A DNA stretch of 64,000 nucleotides. Origin: Bacteroides salyersiae WAL 10018 = DSM 18765 = JCM 12988 (GTDB lineage Bacteria > Bacteroidota > Bacteroidia > Bacteroidales > Bacteroidaceae). The notes under the pieces were generated by a model. The model was not told the DNA's origin. It saw only the letters and a list, made by a program, of their open reading frames with translations, and made no database searches. Positions within the stretch are counted from its first letter, which is position 1; every line of letters begins with the position of its first letter. A program made the translations under genes and the position numbers. The stretch lies in NCBI RefSeq assembly GCF_000381365.1, contig NZ_KB905466.1, positions 1,571,207 through 1,635,206 of the forward strand, given 5' to 3'. This document shows positions 23,932 to 32,909 of the stretch, one piece after another.

Positions 23932-25143
23932 TTACTCATTCATAAATGTCTTTATGAATTCATCTTCTTTCATCAGCCCGTAGACGCCATTGCAAGCGGC
24001 TACCTCATCATACGTCTGCACCTCGTCCGGTTCGATGCCCGGATACCAGATAAGAAACGGAATCGGTTCATTGGTATGTGTACGAAGTTCACAAGGAGTA
24101 GGATGGTCGGGAAGCACGGCAATGGCTACCGGTTCGTCCCAGTCCTTTACCGCCTCATAAATCGGCCCTACGGCACGTTTATCCAGATTCTCTATCGTAA
24201 GAAGTTTCAAAGGGATATCTCCTTCGTGTCCGGCCTCATCGCTCGCTTCGATATGCAGATAAACAAAATCATCGGTTTTCAATGCTTCCAATGCGGCAGC
24301 CACTTTATTTTCATAATTGGTATCATATAGCCCTGTCGCCCCCTCTACTGCAATCCGGCGCAACCCGGCATAGTAACCGATACCGTTTATCAGATCGACG
24401 GCAGAGATAACAGCCCCCTTTTTTACTTGCGGGAAAGTATCGGAAAAGGTTTCCATCTGCGGACGATATCCCGGACTCCAAGGCCAGATGCTATTGGCGG
24501 GGTCCTTACCTTCGGCTATACGCTTCAAGTTCAACGGATGATTCTTCAGTAAATCCTGTGATCTTAAAATCAGGTCATTGATAAGAGCAGCTGTCTCTTC
24601 CGCCTCCGGAACCAACGGTTTTACCATCAACGGCCGGAAAGGTTTCAATGGGACATCATGGGGAGGAGTGCAATCCAATTGCTTGTTTCCTCCTTTGATA
24701 ACCAGCAGATGCCGGTATTGAACACCGGTGTGGAAACGTACCCGGTCAGAGCCCAAATGCTCCTGCAAATATTGAATCAGGACATCAGCCTCTTCAGTTG
24801 AAATATGCCCGGCAGAATGATTCTTTATATGATCTCCCTCCATACAAATAATATTGCAACGCATCGCCATCTCTCCCGGTTGCAAGTCTACCCCGATGCT
24901 TGCCGCTTCGAGCGGGCCACGCCCTTCGTACACTTTCGGAAGATCGTATCCGAGTACTGACATGTTTGCCACCTCACTACCGGGATGAAAACCAACGGCA
25001 ACTGTCTTCAGCCTGCCATTACGCCCCATGCGGGCCAATTTATCCATATAAGGCGTTTTCGCATATTGCAGGAGCGTCTTGTCCCCCAATGATTTTACCG
25101 GCCAATCGGCCATTCCATCACCTAATATAATAATATGCTTCAT
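23932..25143 (-). CDS. ApgM-family phosphoglycerate mutase-like protein, probable homoserine kinase
   Basis: The 403-aa alkaline-phosphatase-superfamily protein begins IIILGDGMADWPVKSLGDKT, the metal-binding N-terminus of archaeal-type cofactor-independent phosphoglycerate mutase. Metal ligands include the Asp in LGDGMAD, HIEASDEAGHEGD and VLPDHPTP. It lies between thrA and thrC, and no ordinary thrB is visible. In Bacteroidetes this family member is considered the functional analogue of homoserine kinase, so homoserine phosphorylation is the likely job, despite the usual annotation as a mutase. The pathway logic is strong, but the reaction is inferred from context and earlier predictions. 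Confidence 0.88.
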   Translation of the reverse strand: MKHIIILGDGMADWPVKSLGDKTLLQYAKTPYMDKLARMGRNGRLKTVAVGFHPGSEVANMSVLGYDLPKVYEGRGPLEAASIGVDLQPGEMAMRCNIICMEGDHIKNHSAGHISTEEADVLIQYLQEHLGSDRVRFHTGVQYRHLLVIKGGNKQLDCTPPHDVPLKPFRPLMVKPLVPEAEETAALINDLILRSQDLLKNHPLNLKRIAEGKDPANSIWPWSPGYRPQMETFSDTFPQVKKGAVISAVDLINGIGYYAGLRRIAVEGATGLYDTNYENKVAAALEALKTDDFVYLHIEASDEAGHEGDIPLKLLTIENLDKRAVGPIYEAVKDWDEPVAIAVLPDHPTPCELRTHTNEPIPFLIWYPGIEPDEVQTYDEVAACNGVYGLMKEDEFIKTFMNE

Positions 25144-25146
25144 AAT

Positions 25147-25317
25147 AGTTGAAAGTTGAGAGTTGAAAGTTGAGAGTTGAAAGTTGAAAGTTCTATTCAG
25201 TTGAAAGCTTTATTTAGTTGAGAGTTGAAAGTTGAGAGTTATAAGCTAAAACCAGAAAGAGCAAGTATAGCCACCACTGCGCAGCAACTTTCAACTTTCA
25301 ACTCTCAACTTTCAACT
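25147..25317. repeat. GTTGAAAGTTGAGA tandem and inverted repeats
   Basis: Degenerate tandem 7-mers (GTTGAAA / GTTGAGA) fill 25147-25191 and 25199-25240. Their reverse complement (TTTCAAC / TCTCAAC) fills 25284-25317. Together they can fold into a long hairpin between thrA and the ApgM-like gene inside one operon. Confidence 0.85.
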
Positions 25318-25320
25318 AAA

Positions 25321-27756
25321 TCAAACGTTTGCTATACTCATTATGTCTGCAAAGACCCCGGCAGCAGTTACACCCGCTCCGGCACCGTATCCCTGAATCA
25401 TCATCGGATATTCTTTGTAACGTTCTGTTGTCAAAAGGATAATATTATTACTTCCCTCCAAACCGTAGAACGGATGATTGGCCCCTACCTCCTGCAGGCC
25501 GACAGAGGCTTTCCCGTTTTCCAGTTTGGCAACAAAACGCCAATGCTTATTCTCCTTTTCCAATATCTGCCGACGGGCTTCGAAGTCCGCATCCAGACTC
25601 GGTACGCGTTTCCAAAAATCATCCAGCGAGCCCTCAAAGAAATCATTCGGCACAAAAAGATTCTTTTCCACATCTTCCTGCTCCAAAGTATATCCCGCTT
25701 CACGTGCCAGAATAACAAGTTTACGGATTACATCTTTCCCGCTCAGGTCGATACGCGGATCAGGCTCGGAATACCGTTCCTCCTGCGCCATCTTTATCGT
25801 GCGGCTAAACGGAATATCGGCACTGATTTTGTTAAAGATATAATTCAATGTACCGCTTAAGACAGCCTCTATTTTCAGAATCTTATCACCACTATGAATC
25901 AAATCATTTATGGTATTGATAATAGGAAGTCCCGCTCCCACATTCGTTTCAAACAAGTATTTTACACCCCGTTGACGGGCTATCTGCTTCAGTTCACGAT
26001 AATTTTCATACTTGGAAGAAGCAGCTATCTTATTGGCAGCCACCACGGACACATTGTGCAGCAACAGATCTTTATAAAGAGAAGCCACCCCCTCGCTCGC
26101 CGTACAATCCACAAAAACGGAATTAAAGATATTCATGCCGATAATCTCGTCACGCAATGATTCGAGAGTACTCTCTGTTCCTTTTTCTTCCAGTTCCTGA
26201 CGGTAGTTTGCCAAGTCGAAACCGTCACGGCTGAACATGGCTTTCGTAGCATCGGCAATACCCACCACATGAAGTTTCAATCCGTTTTCCACTTTCAGTT
26301 TCTCTTGCTGACAACGAATCTGTTCGATCAGGCTACCTCCTACCGTACCGATACCGCAAATAAAGAGATTCAATACTTGATACTCCGACAGGAAGAAGGA
26401 ATCGTGAATAACGTTCAACGACTTGCGCAGTGATTTGGAATCGACAACAAACGAAATATTCGTTTCCGATGCTCCCTGTGCACAAGCTATTACATTTATA
26501 CCGTTACGCCCTAACGTACCGAACAGTTTACCGGCTATTCCCGGGGTATGCTTCATATTCTCACCGACAATAGCTACGGTAGCCAAGTTCTTCTCCGCTT
26601 GAATAGGAGAAATCTCACCCATCTCTATCTCTTTCACAAACTCCTCGTTCAGCACCTCGCAAGCCAAATCGGCGTCGGCATTACGCACACCGATAGAAGT
26701 ACTGTTTTCCGAAGAAGCCTGCGACACAAGAAATACACTGATACCATTCTTTGCCAAAGCTTTGAAAATGCGGTAGTTCACACCGATCACCCCCACCATT
26801 CCAAGCCCCTGAACGGTAATCAGGCTGGTGTCATTGATGGAAGAGATACCTTTAATGGCTTTCGTACGCGGATCGGACACTTCTTGCTTGATCACCGTTC
26901 CCGTACCTTCCGGATTGAAAGTATTCTTTATTAATATAGGTATATTCTTGTGGCAAACCGGATAGATGGTAGGCGGATAAACTACTTTGGCGCCGAAATT
27001 ACAGAGTTCGGTTGCCTCCACATAACTCAGTTCGTTGATGGTATAAGCAGTAGAAATAACCCGTGGATCAGCAGTCATAAAGCCATCCACATCAGTCCAT
27101 ATCTCCAGACTGGCAGCATCGAGGGCTGCAGCAATCACAGCCGCCGTATAATCCGAGCCGCCACGACCAAGATTCGTAACGTTTCCTGTCAGCTTATCCG
27201 ATGAAATGAATCCCGGCACCAACGATACTTTCGGAATCTCCCGGAATGCCTCTTTCACCAACCGGTGGGTCAGTTCCGTGTCGAGAGTATGTTTGGAATG
27301 TTTCCGTTCCGTCTTTATAAAAGTACGCGAATCAAACCATTGGGCTCCTTCAATCAACTCAGCCACAATAATGGAAGACAACCGTTCACCATAGCTCACA
27401 ATGGTATCCGATGTTTTCGGGGAAAGGTCTTTAATCAGATAAATTCCCTGGAAGATGTCTTTCAACTCATTAAGCAGTTCCCCTACCCGACGCTGCAAAG
27501 AAGCTTGTCTTTCACCCACCGGGATCACCTCTTTGATCATCTCTACATGACGATAAACAATCTCACGGAATTCTCCCTCATAAGCCGCATCGCCTATGGC
27601 AGCCATCTTCGAGGTGTTAATCAACTTATCGGTAATGCCGCCTAATGCGGAAACGACTACAATAACCGGTTCACCGGCCGACTCTACTATTCTCTTTACG
27701 CTTAAAATGCTGTTCACGGAACCTACGGATGTTCCGCCGAATTTCATTACTTTCAT
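25321..27756 (-). CDS. thrA: bifunctional aspartokinase / homoserine dehydrogenase
   Basis: The 811-aa protein catalyses the first and third steps of threonine synthesis. The aspartokinase domain (about 1-280) starts MKVMKFGGTSVGSVNSI and holds GRGGSDYTAA. Two ACT regulatory domains follow (about 300-455; VGVIGVNYRIFKAL and IVGENMKHTPGIAGKLF). The homoserine dehydrogenase domain (about 465-811) has the NAD(P) loop CGIGTVGGSL and ends GYGAGAGVTAAGVFADI. Length matches E. coli ThrA (820 aa). Expect feedback inhibition through the ACT domains. It is first in the thr operon, behind a leader with a Thr-rich peptide. Confidence 0.96.
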   Translation of the reverse strand: MKVMKFGGTSVGSVNSILSVKRIVESAGEPVIVVVSALGGITDKLINTSKMAAIGDAAYEGEFREIVYRHVEMIKEVIPVGERQASLQRRVGELLNELKDIFQGIYLIKDLSPKTSDTIVSYGERLSSIIVAELIEGAQWFDSRTFIKTERKHSKHTLDTELTHRLVKEAFREIPKVSLVPGFISSDKLTGNVTNLGRGGSDYTAAVIAAALDAASLEIWTDVDGFMTADPRVISTAYTINELSYVEATELCNFGAKVVYPPTIYPVCHKNIPILIKNTFNPEGTGTVIKQEVSDPRTKAIKGISSINDTSLITVQGLGMVGVIGVNYRIFKALAKNGISVFLVSQASSENSTSIGVRNADADLACEVLNEEFVKEIEMGEISPIQAEKNLATVAIVGENMKHTPGIAGKLFGTLGRNGINVIACAQGASETNISFVVDSKSLRKSLNVIHDSFFLSEYQVLNLFICGIGTVGGSLIEQIRCQQEKLKVENGLKLHVVGIADATKAMFSRDGFDLANYRQELEEKGTESTLESLRDEIIGMNIFNSVFVDCTASEGVASLYKDLLLHNVSVVAANKIAASSKYENYRELKQIARQRGVKYLFETNVGAGLPIINTINDLIHSGDKILKIEAVLSGTLNYIFNKISADIPFSRTIKMAQEERYSEPDPRIDLSGKDVIRKLVILAREAGYTLEQEDVEKNLFVPNDFFEGSLDDFWKRVPSLDADFEARRQILEKENKHWRFVAKLENGKASVGLQEVGANHPFYGLEGSNNIILLTTERYKEYPMMIQGYGAGAGVTAAGVFADIMSIANV

Positions 27757-27885
27757 GCAGATACTTTATATTTAGCAATGCTCCCTTTCACGGAAAGCAA
27801 TGGTTTATTTACAACTAAAATAATTAAAATTGAATTTGCTTACTTCCTGCAAGCGTGATTCACGTAGAAACACAAATACTATCCC

Positions 27886-27951
27886 TCAACCCCTAAGGGT
27901 CATGGTGCACATGGATGTGACTGTATGCGGATAGTACTTCATCATAGTCAT
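27886..27951 (-). CDS. thrL: thr operon leader peptide
   Basis: A 21-codon ORF begins MTMMKYYPHTVTS and has five threonine codons (ACT, ACA, ACA, ACC, ACC) and five methionine codons. It lies between the thr promoter and thrA. The RNA segment TACTATCC, inside the Tyr-Tyr-Pro codons, can pair with GGATAGTA just after the stop, so ribosome position would alter folding. This is how a translation-coupled attenuator works; the mechanism is inferred. Confidence 0.6.
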   Translation of the reverse strand: MTMMKYYPHTVTSMCTMTLRG

Positions 27952-27981
27952 TGTTTCTCGTTACTGTTTGATAAGATGTCG

Positions 27982-27989
27982 CAAAAGTA
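27982..27989 (-). promoter_or_regulatory. -7 element of the thr operon promoter
   Basis: On the minus strand this reads TACTTTTG, an exact TAnnTTTG match about 30 bp upstream of the leader peptide ATG. Confidence 0.6.
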
Positions 27990-28153
27990 ACAATAAAAAC
28001 GTTCAATCTATCACTTTTTACGATTATTTTCTAATAAAAAGATTTTCAGTTATCCGAACCCGTCGAGAGTCAGCCATCAGTTTTCTGACATTTTGTTAGA
28101 ATATATAAGATATATAATTATCTTTGCAGTAAATAATCGCACAAGAAACGCTT

Positions 28154-29191
28154 ATGACCCCTTCAAATACTTCCGTATTGCTAATTTACACCGGTGGTAC
28201 GATTGGAATGATAGAAAATACAGAAACCGGAGCGCTTGAAAACTTCAACTTCGAGCAGTTGCAAAAACATGTCCCCGAATTACGGAAATCTAACTGCACG
28301 ATCGACTCTTATCAGTTTGATCCTCCCATGGACTCATCAGACATGGAACCGGAGGCATGGCGCAAACTGGTAAAGATCATTTGTGATAATTACGACAGGT
28401 TCAACGGCTTTGTTATCCTTCACGGTACGGACACAATGGCATATACCGCCTCGGCACTGAGCTTTATGCTTGAAGGACTGGACAAACCGGTCATCCTCAC
28501 CGGCTCGCAACTCCCCATCGGTGTGCTGCGCACAGACGGCAAAGAAAACCTGATGACAAGCATTGAGATAGCATCCGCCCAGGATGCCGACGGAAAACCG
28601 CTCGTACCCGAAGTATGCATCTTTTTCGAAAACCATCTGATGCGTGGCAATCGAACCACCAAAATGAATGCAGAAAACTTCAACGCTTTTCGCTCTTTCA
28701 ACTATCCTGTGCTGGCGGAAGCAGGCATACACATCAAATATAACCATTCGCTGATTCATCACACCCGTGAAAAACAGGAATTAAAACCTCACTACCTGTT
28801 GGATACCAATATAGCCGTATTGAAACTCTTTCCCGGTATACACGAAAATGTAGTGGCAGCTACACTCTCCATAGACGGATTGCGTGCGGTGGTGCTGGAA
28901 ACCTACGGTTCGGGCAATGCCCCCCGTAAACAATGGTTTCTTCGCCTGCTGCGCGAAGCAAGCGCACGGGGCATCGTGATCGTCAATGTCACCCAATGTA
29001 GCGCCGGAACAGTGGAAATGGAACGGTACGAAACCGGCTATCACTTATTACAATCCGGCATTGTCAGCGGATATGACAGTACGACGGAATCAGCAGTCAC
29101 CAAATTAATGTTCCTGTTGGGACACGGCTACACCCCTGAAGAAATCCGCGAAAGGATGAGTCGTCCGATAGCCGGAGAAATCACTTTATAA
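28154..29191 (+). CDS. ansA: type I (cytoplasmic) L-asparaginase
   Basis: The 345-aa enzyme hydrolyses asparagine to aspartate and ammonia. The first catalytic Thr is in LIYTGGTIGM (about residues 11-20). The second catalytic block is VILHGTDTMAYTASALSFML (about 87-106), with the Thr-Asp pair. The lack of a signal peptide and the homology pattern fit the cytoplasmic type I enzyme. It is divergent from the thr operon, so aspartate supply and threonine synthesis share a control region. A 20-bp perfect hairpin follows the stop. Confidence 0.93.
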   Translation: MTPSNTSVLLIYTGGTIGMIENTETGALENFNFEQLQKHVPELRKSNCTIDSYQFDPPMDSSDMEPEAWRKLVKIICDNYDRFNGFVILHGTDTMAYTASALSFMLEGLDKPVILTGSQLPIGVLRTDGKENLMTSIEIASAQDADGKPLVPEVCIFFENHLMRGNRTTKMNAENFNAFRSFNYPVLAEAGIHIKYNHSLIHHTREKQELKPHYLLDTNIAVLKLFPGIHENVVAATLSIDGLRAVVLETYGSGNAPRKQWFLRLLREASARGIVIVNVTQCSAGTVEMERYETGYHLLQSGIVSGYDSTTESAVTKLMFLLGHGYTPEEIRERMSRPIAGEITL

Positions 29192-29204
29192 TCCGATAAG
29201 ATTG

Positions 29205-29257
29205 TACAGATCGGCACAGATTATGCTTTTTAAGAAAATAATCTGTGCCGATCTGTA
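29205..29257. repeat. 20-bp perfect inverted repeat after ansA
   Basis: The arms at 29205-29224 and 29238-29257 are exact complements (core ACAGATCGGCACAGATTAT) with a 13-nt loop, and a further AATCTGTGC follows. It lacks a clean T-run, so it is a long stable hairpin rather than a classic terminator. Confidence 0.75.
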
Positions 29258-29314
29258 TAATCTGTGCTGTAATATCCTTATTTTTGCCCATCTTATAAAA
29301 GAAGGACAAAGAGA

Positions 29315-30682
29315 ATGGCAAAAGAGAAGACCGTATATGTGTGCAGTAACTGCGGACAAGAATCCCCAAAATGGGTAGGAAAGTGTCCGTCGTGTGGCGA
29401 ATGGAATACGTATGTAGAAGAAATAATACGCAAAGAACCTGCCAACCGGAGACCGGTATCAGGCATTGAAACGGCTAAAGCCAAACCGGTCACTTTAAGT
29501 GAAATAGAAGCGGACGATGAACCGCGCATCGACATGCACGACGAAGAGTTGAACCGGGTGTTGGGCGGTGGGCTTGTGCCGGGCTCTTTGGTCCTGATAG
29601 GCGGCGAACCGGGCATCGGAAAATCGACCCTTGTACTCCAAACCGTACTACGTATGCCCGAAAGACGAGTTCTGTATATTTCCGGTGAAGAAAGTGCCCG
29701 GCAATTAAAGTTACGCGCCGACCGCCTGACAAGTGCATCCAGCGATTGCCTTATCGTTTGCGAAACTTCTCTGGAACAGATTTATGTTCATATCAAAAAT
29801 ACCCGTCCCGATTTAGTCATCATCGATTCCGTACAAACCATTTCTACGGAAAACATCGAATCGTCTCCCGGTAGCATCGCCCAAGTGCGTGAGTGCTCGG
29901 CCTCCATCCTCCGCTTCGCCAAAGAGACACATACCCCGGTATTACTGATCGGACATATAAACAAAGAAGGCAGTATCGCCGGTCCTAAAGTACTGGAACA
30001 CATCGTAGACACCGTGCTCCAGTTTGAAGGTGACCAGCATTACATGTACCGCATCCTGCGAAGCATCAAGAACCGTTTTGGAAGTACTGCCGAATTGGGT
30101 ATTTACGAAATGCGCCAAGACGGACTCCGACAGGTCAGTAACCCGTCGGAACTATTGCTTTCACAAGATCACGAAGGCATGAGTGGCGTAGCCATTGCAT
30201 CTGCCATCGAAGGGGTACGTCCGTTTCTCATCGAAACCCAGGCACTGGTAAGTTCTGCCGTATACGGCAATCCGCAACGCTCGGCCACAGGTTTCGATAT
30301 CCGACGGATGAACATGTTGCTGGCAGTACTCGAAAAGCGGGTAGGGTTCAAATTAGCACAGAAAGATGTATTTCTCAATATAGCCGGAGGGTTGAAAGTC
30401 AATGATCCGGCCATCGACCTCGCCGTAATCAGCGCCATCCTCTCATCTAATATGGATGCCGCTATCGAGCCGGAAGTTTGCATGGCAGGAGAAATCGGCT
30501 TATCCGGAGAAATACGCCCGGTGAACAGAATCGAACAACGCATCGGGGAAGCCGAAAAGTTGGGCTTCAAACGTTTCCTATTGCCCAAATATAATTTGCA
30601 GGGAATCGAAACAAAGAAATTAAAAATAGAGTTAGTGCCGGTACGAAAGGTGGAAGAAGCGTTCCGCGCACTATTCGGATAA
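29315..30682 (+). CDS. radA: DNA repair protein RadA
   Basis: This 455-aa protein processes branched recombination intermediates. It starts with a C4 zinc finger (CSNCGQESPKWVGKCPSCGEW). The Walker A loop is GGEPGIGKSTL (about 92-102), and Walker B is in LVIIDSVQT. The RadA-specific KNRFG motif follows near 250. The C-terminal Lon-like domain (about 285-450) closes the protein. Domain order and length match RadA/Sms. The downstream FAD-dependent gene begins 7 bp after the stop, so they are likely co-transcribed. Confidence 0.96.
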   Translation: MAKEKTVYVCSNCGQESPKWVGKCPSCGEWNTYVEEIIRKEPANRRPVSGIETAKAKPVTLSEIEADDEPRIDMHDEELNRVLGGGLVPGSLVLIGGEPGIGKSTLVLQTVLRMPERRVLYISGEESARQLKLRADRLTSASSDCLIVCETSLEQIYVHIKNTRPDLVIIDSVQTISTENIESSPGSIAQVRECSASILRFAKETHTPVLLIGHINKEGSIAGPKVLEHIVDTVLQFEGDQHYMYRILRSIKNRFGSTAELGIYEMRQDGLRQVSNPSELLLSQDHEGMSGVAIASAIEGVRPFLIETQALVSSAVYGNPQRSATGFDIRRMNMLLAVLEKRVGFKLAQKDVFLNIAGGLKVNDPAIDLAVISAILSSNMDAAIEPEVCMAGEIGLSGEIRPVNRIEQRIGEAEKLGFKRFLLPKYNLQGIETKKLKIELVPVRKVEEAFRALFG

Positions 30683-30689
30683 TCATATT

Positions 30690-32309
30690 ATGACAGAAGA
30701 GTATCAACTGAGAGTATTGCCGGAAATTGCCGCCAGCGAGCAACGATTGAAAGAATACTTATCAAAGGAAAAAGGTCTTACCTTACAGAGCATTACCGCA
30801 ACGCGTATTCTGAAACGAAGTATTGATGCGCGGCAGCGTACTGTCTTCATTAATCTGAAAGTACGGGTGTACATCAATGAAATACCGACAGACAACGGGT
30901 ATGAAGAGACCATATATAATAATGTGGAAGGTAAACCGCAAGTGATTGTAGTAGGTGCGGGTCCCGGAGGATTATTTGCCGCCTTGAAATTGATAGAATT
31001 AGGGTTTCGCCCTGTCATCGTAGAACGTGGTAAAAATGTACGTGAACGCAAAAAAGACCTTGCACAGATCAGCAGGGAACATACCGTCGACCCGGAATCG
31101 AATTACAGCTTCGGCGAAGGCGGTGCAGGCGCTTATTCAGACGGTAAGCTCTATACCCGAAGTAAAAAACGCGGCAATGTAGATAAAATCTTAAATGTAT
31201 TCTGCCAGCATGGAGCATCTGAAGCCATTCTTGCCGATGCCCACCCGCATATCGGTACGGATAAATTGCCACGGGTAATCGAGAACATGCGGAATACCAT
31301 TATCGATTGTGGTGGAGAAGTTCATTTTCGTACCCGGATGGATGCCCTGATTATCGAAAATGAAGAAGTCAAAGGAATCGAAACCAATACGGGACGGACA
31401 TTCCTTGGCCCCGTGATACTGGCAACAGGACATTCGGCACGGGATGTATATCGCTGGTTAGCAGCAAACAACGTAACGATCGAAGCAAAAGGAATTGCCG
31501 TTGGCGTTCGTCTGGAACATCCGGCCGAATGGATAGACCAGATACAATACCATTCCAAAAACGGTCGGGGAAAATACCTGCCGGCTGCCGAATATAGTTT
31601 TGTCACTCAAGTAGAGGGCCGTGGCGTATACAGTTTCTGCATGTGCCCCGGAGGATTCATCGTTCCTGCTGCCAGTGGACCGGAACAAGTGGTAGTCAAC
31701 GGAATGTCTCCCTCCAATCGCGGATCACGATGGAGCAACTCGGGGATGGTAGTAGAAATACAACCGGAGGACTTACTTTGCGGACAATGGGGAATGAACA
31801 ACGGACAACAGGCAACATCCTCCAATGACTCCCGCTTTTCCTCTTCCAATTCCCGGCTTTTGCAAGTTATGCATTTCCAAGAAGAACTGGAACGGCAGTG
31901 CTGGTTGCAAGGCGGCATGAAACAGACAGCACCGGCGCAACGTATGGCGGACTTTACACGAAAAAAACTCAGTTATGACTTGCCGGAGTCTTCTTATAGT
32001 CCGGGATTGGTGTCTTCTCCCCTACACTTCTGGATGCCGGAATTTATCAGCAAACGTCTGTCACAGGCATTTTTACAATTCGGGCGAATGAGCCACGGCT
32101 TTTTGACCAATGAGGCGGTTATGATCGGGGTAGAAACCCGGACTTCTTCTCCCGTTCGTATTGTCCGCGACAAGGAGACCCTTCAACATATTACCATACG
32201 CGGGCTGTTTCCTTGCGGTGAAGGAGCCGGCTATGCCGGTGGTATCGTTTCGGCCGGGGTGGATGGAGAACGATGTGCCGAAGCAGTAGCAAACTATTTA
32301 AATCGATAG
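30690..32309 (+). CDS. FAD-dependent oxidoreductase (COG2509-type)
   Basis: The 539-aa protein has an N-terminal ~80-residue alpha/beta domain. A dinucleotide-binding fold follows: VIVVGAGPGGLFAALKLIELGFRP (shown here only as its GAGPGG core). The SFGEGGAGAYSDGKLYTRSKK block and the C-terminal CGEGAGYAGGIVSAGVDGE FAD motif are typical of this uncharacterised dehydrogenase family. Its substrate is unknown. Residues about 366-393 (GMNNGQQATSS, then SRFSSSNSRLL) look like a low-complexity insertion absent from most relatives. It probably shares an operon with radA and the downstream LuxR-type gene. Confidence 0.88.
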   Translation: MTEEYQLRVLPEIAASEQRLKEYLSKEKGLTLQSITATRILKRSIDARQRTVFINLKVRVYINEIPTDNGYEETIYNNVEGKPQVIVVGAGPGGLFAALKLIELGFRPVIVERGKNVRERKKDLAQISREHTVDPESNYSFGEGGAGAYSDGKLYTRSKKRGNVDKILNVFCQHGASEAILADAHPHIGTDKLPRVIENMRNTIIDCGGEVHFRTRMDALIIENEEVKGIETNTGRTFLGPVILATGHSARDVYRWLAANNVTIEAKGIAVGVRLEHPAEWIDQIQYHSKNGRGKYLPAAEYSFVTQVEGRGVYSFCMCPGGFIVPAASGPEQVVVNGMSPSNRGSRWSNSGMVVEIQPEDLLCGQWGMNNGQQATSSNDSRFSSSNSRLLQVMHFQEELERQCWLQGGMKQTAPAQRMADFTRKKLSYDLPESSYSPGLVSSPLHFWMPEFISKRLSQAFLQFGRMSHGFLTNEAVMIGVETRTSSPVRIVRDKETLQHITIRGLFPCGEGAGYAGGIVSAGVDGERCAEAVANYLNR

Positions 32310-32315
32310 CAGATC

Positions 32316-32909
32316 ATGAACCAAAAACCAGAAATTGCCATTATCGAACCGAACACCCTTACTGCTCTCGGTTTGAAAAGCATATTAGAGAAGATCATCC
32401 CGATGGCAGTCATTCGTACATTTCACAACTTCGGCGAATTAGTGGATGACACACCCGATATGTACGCCCACTATTTTATAGCTGCTCAGATATATGTAGA
32501 GCATAATACTTTCTTCCTGCCCAGAAAGAAAAAGACAATCGTTCTGGCAGGAGAAAGCCAACCGTTCCAGTTATCTGCCGTACGGACACTGAACATTTAC
32601 CAACCGGAAGAATCATTGGTCAAAGATATTCTGAAACTCCACCAACATGCCCATCACGACGGATATCCGGTGGAAGTCGCACCTCCGGTGCCAACCGTCG
32701 AACACGAATTATCCGCACGAGAAATTGAAGTACTTGTCTTGATCACCAAAGGACTCATCAACAAGGAAATAGCCGATAAGTTAAATATCAGCCTGACTAC
32801 CGTTATCACCCACCGGAAAAACATTACGGAAAAATTAGGTATAAAATCAGTTTCCGGGCTTACCATTTATGCCGTAATGAACGGATACATAGAGGCCGAC
32901 CGAATTTAA
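32316..32909 (+). CDS. LuxR-type HTH regulator with degenerate receiver domain
   Basis: The 197-aa protein is built like a NarL-type response regulator. An N-terminal receiver-like region (about 1-110; IAIIEPNTLTALGLKSILE) precedes a C-terminal LuxR helix-turn-helix (about 132-190; LSAREIEVLVLITKGLINKEIADKLNISLTTVITHRKNI). The acidic pair and the phospho-acceptor Asp expected in the receiver are missing, so control by phosphorylation is unlikely. It begins 6 bp after the FAD gene. Its stop overlaps that of the convergent PAP2 gene by 3 bases. Targets unknown. Confidence 0.85.
   Translation: MNQKPEIAIIEPNTLTALGLKSILEKIIPMAVIRTFHNFGELVDDTPDMYAHYFIAAQIYVEHNTFFLPRKKKTIVLAGESQPFQLSAVRTLNIYQPEESLVKDILKLHQHAHHDGYPVEVAPPVPTVEHELSAREIEVLVLITKGLINKEIADKLNISLTTVITHRKNITEKLGIKSVSGLTIYAVMNGYIEADRI

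Larger units (their letters stand above)
27757..28153. other. divergent regulatory region, thr leader and asparaginase promoter side
   Basis: Apart from the leader ORF (27886-27951) and its promoter there is no gene. Between the leader stop and the thrA ATG, the RNA contains the short stems CGTG/CACG and GCTT/AAGC and a U-rich stretch, but no textbook terminator. On the plus side, TATCTTTG (28120-28127) is a good -7 element for the asparaginase gene. Confidence 0.5.
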
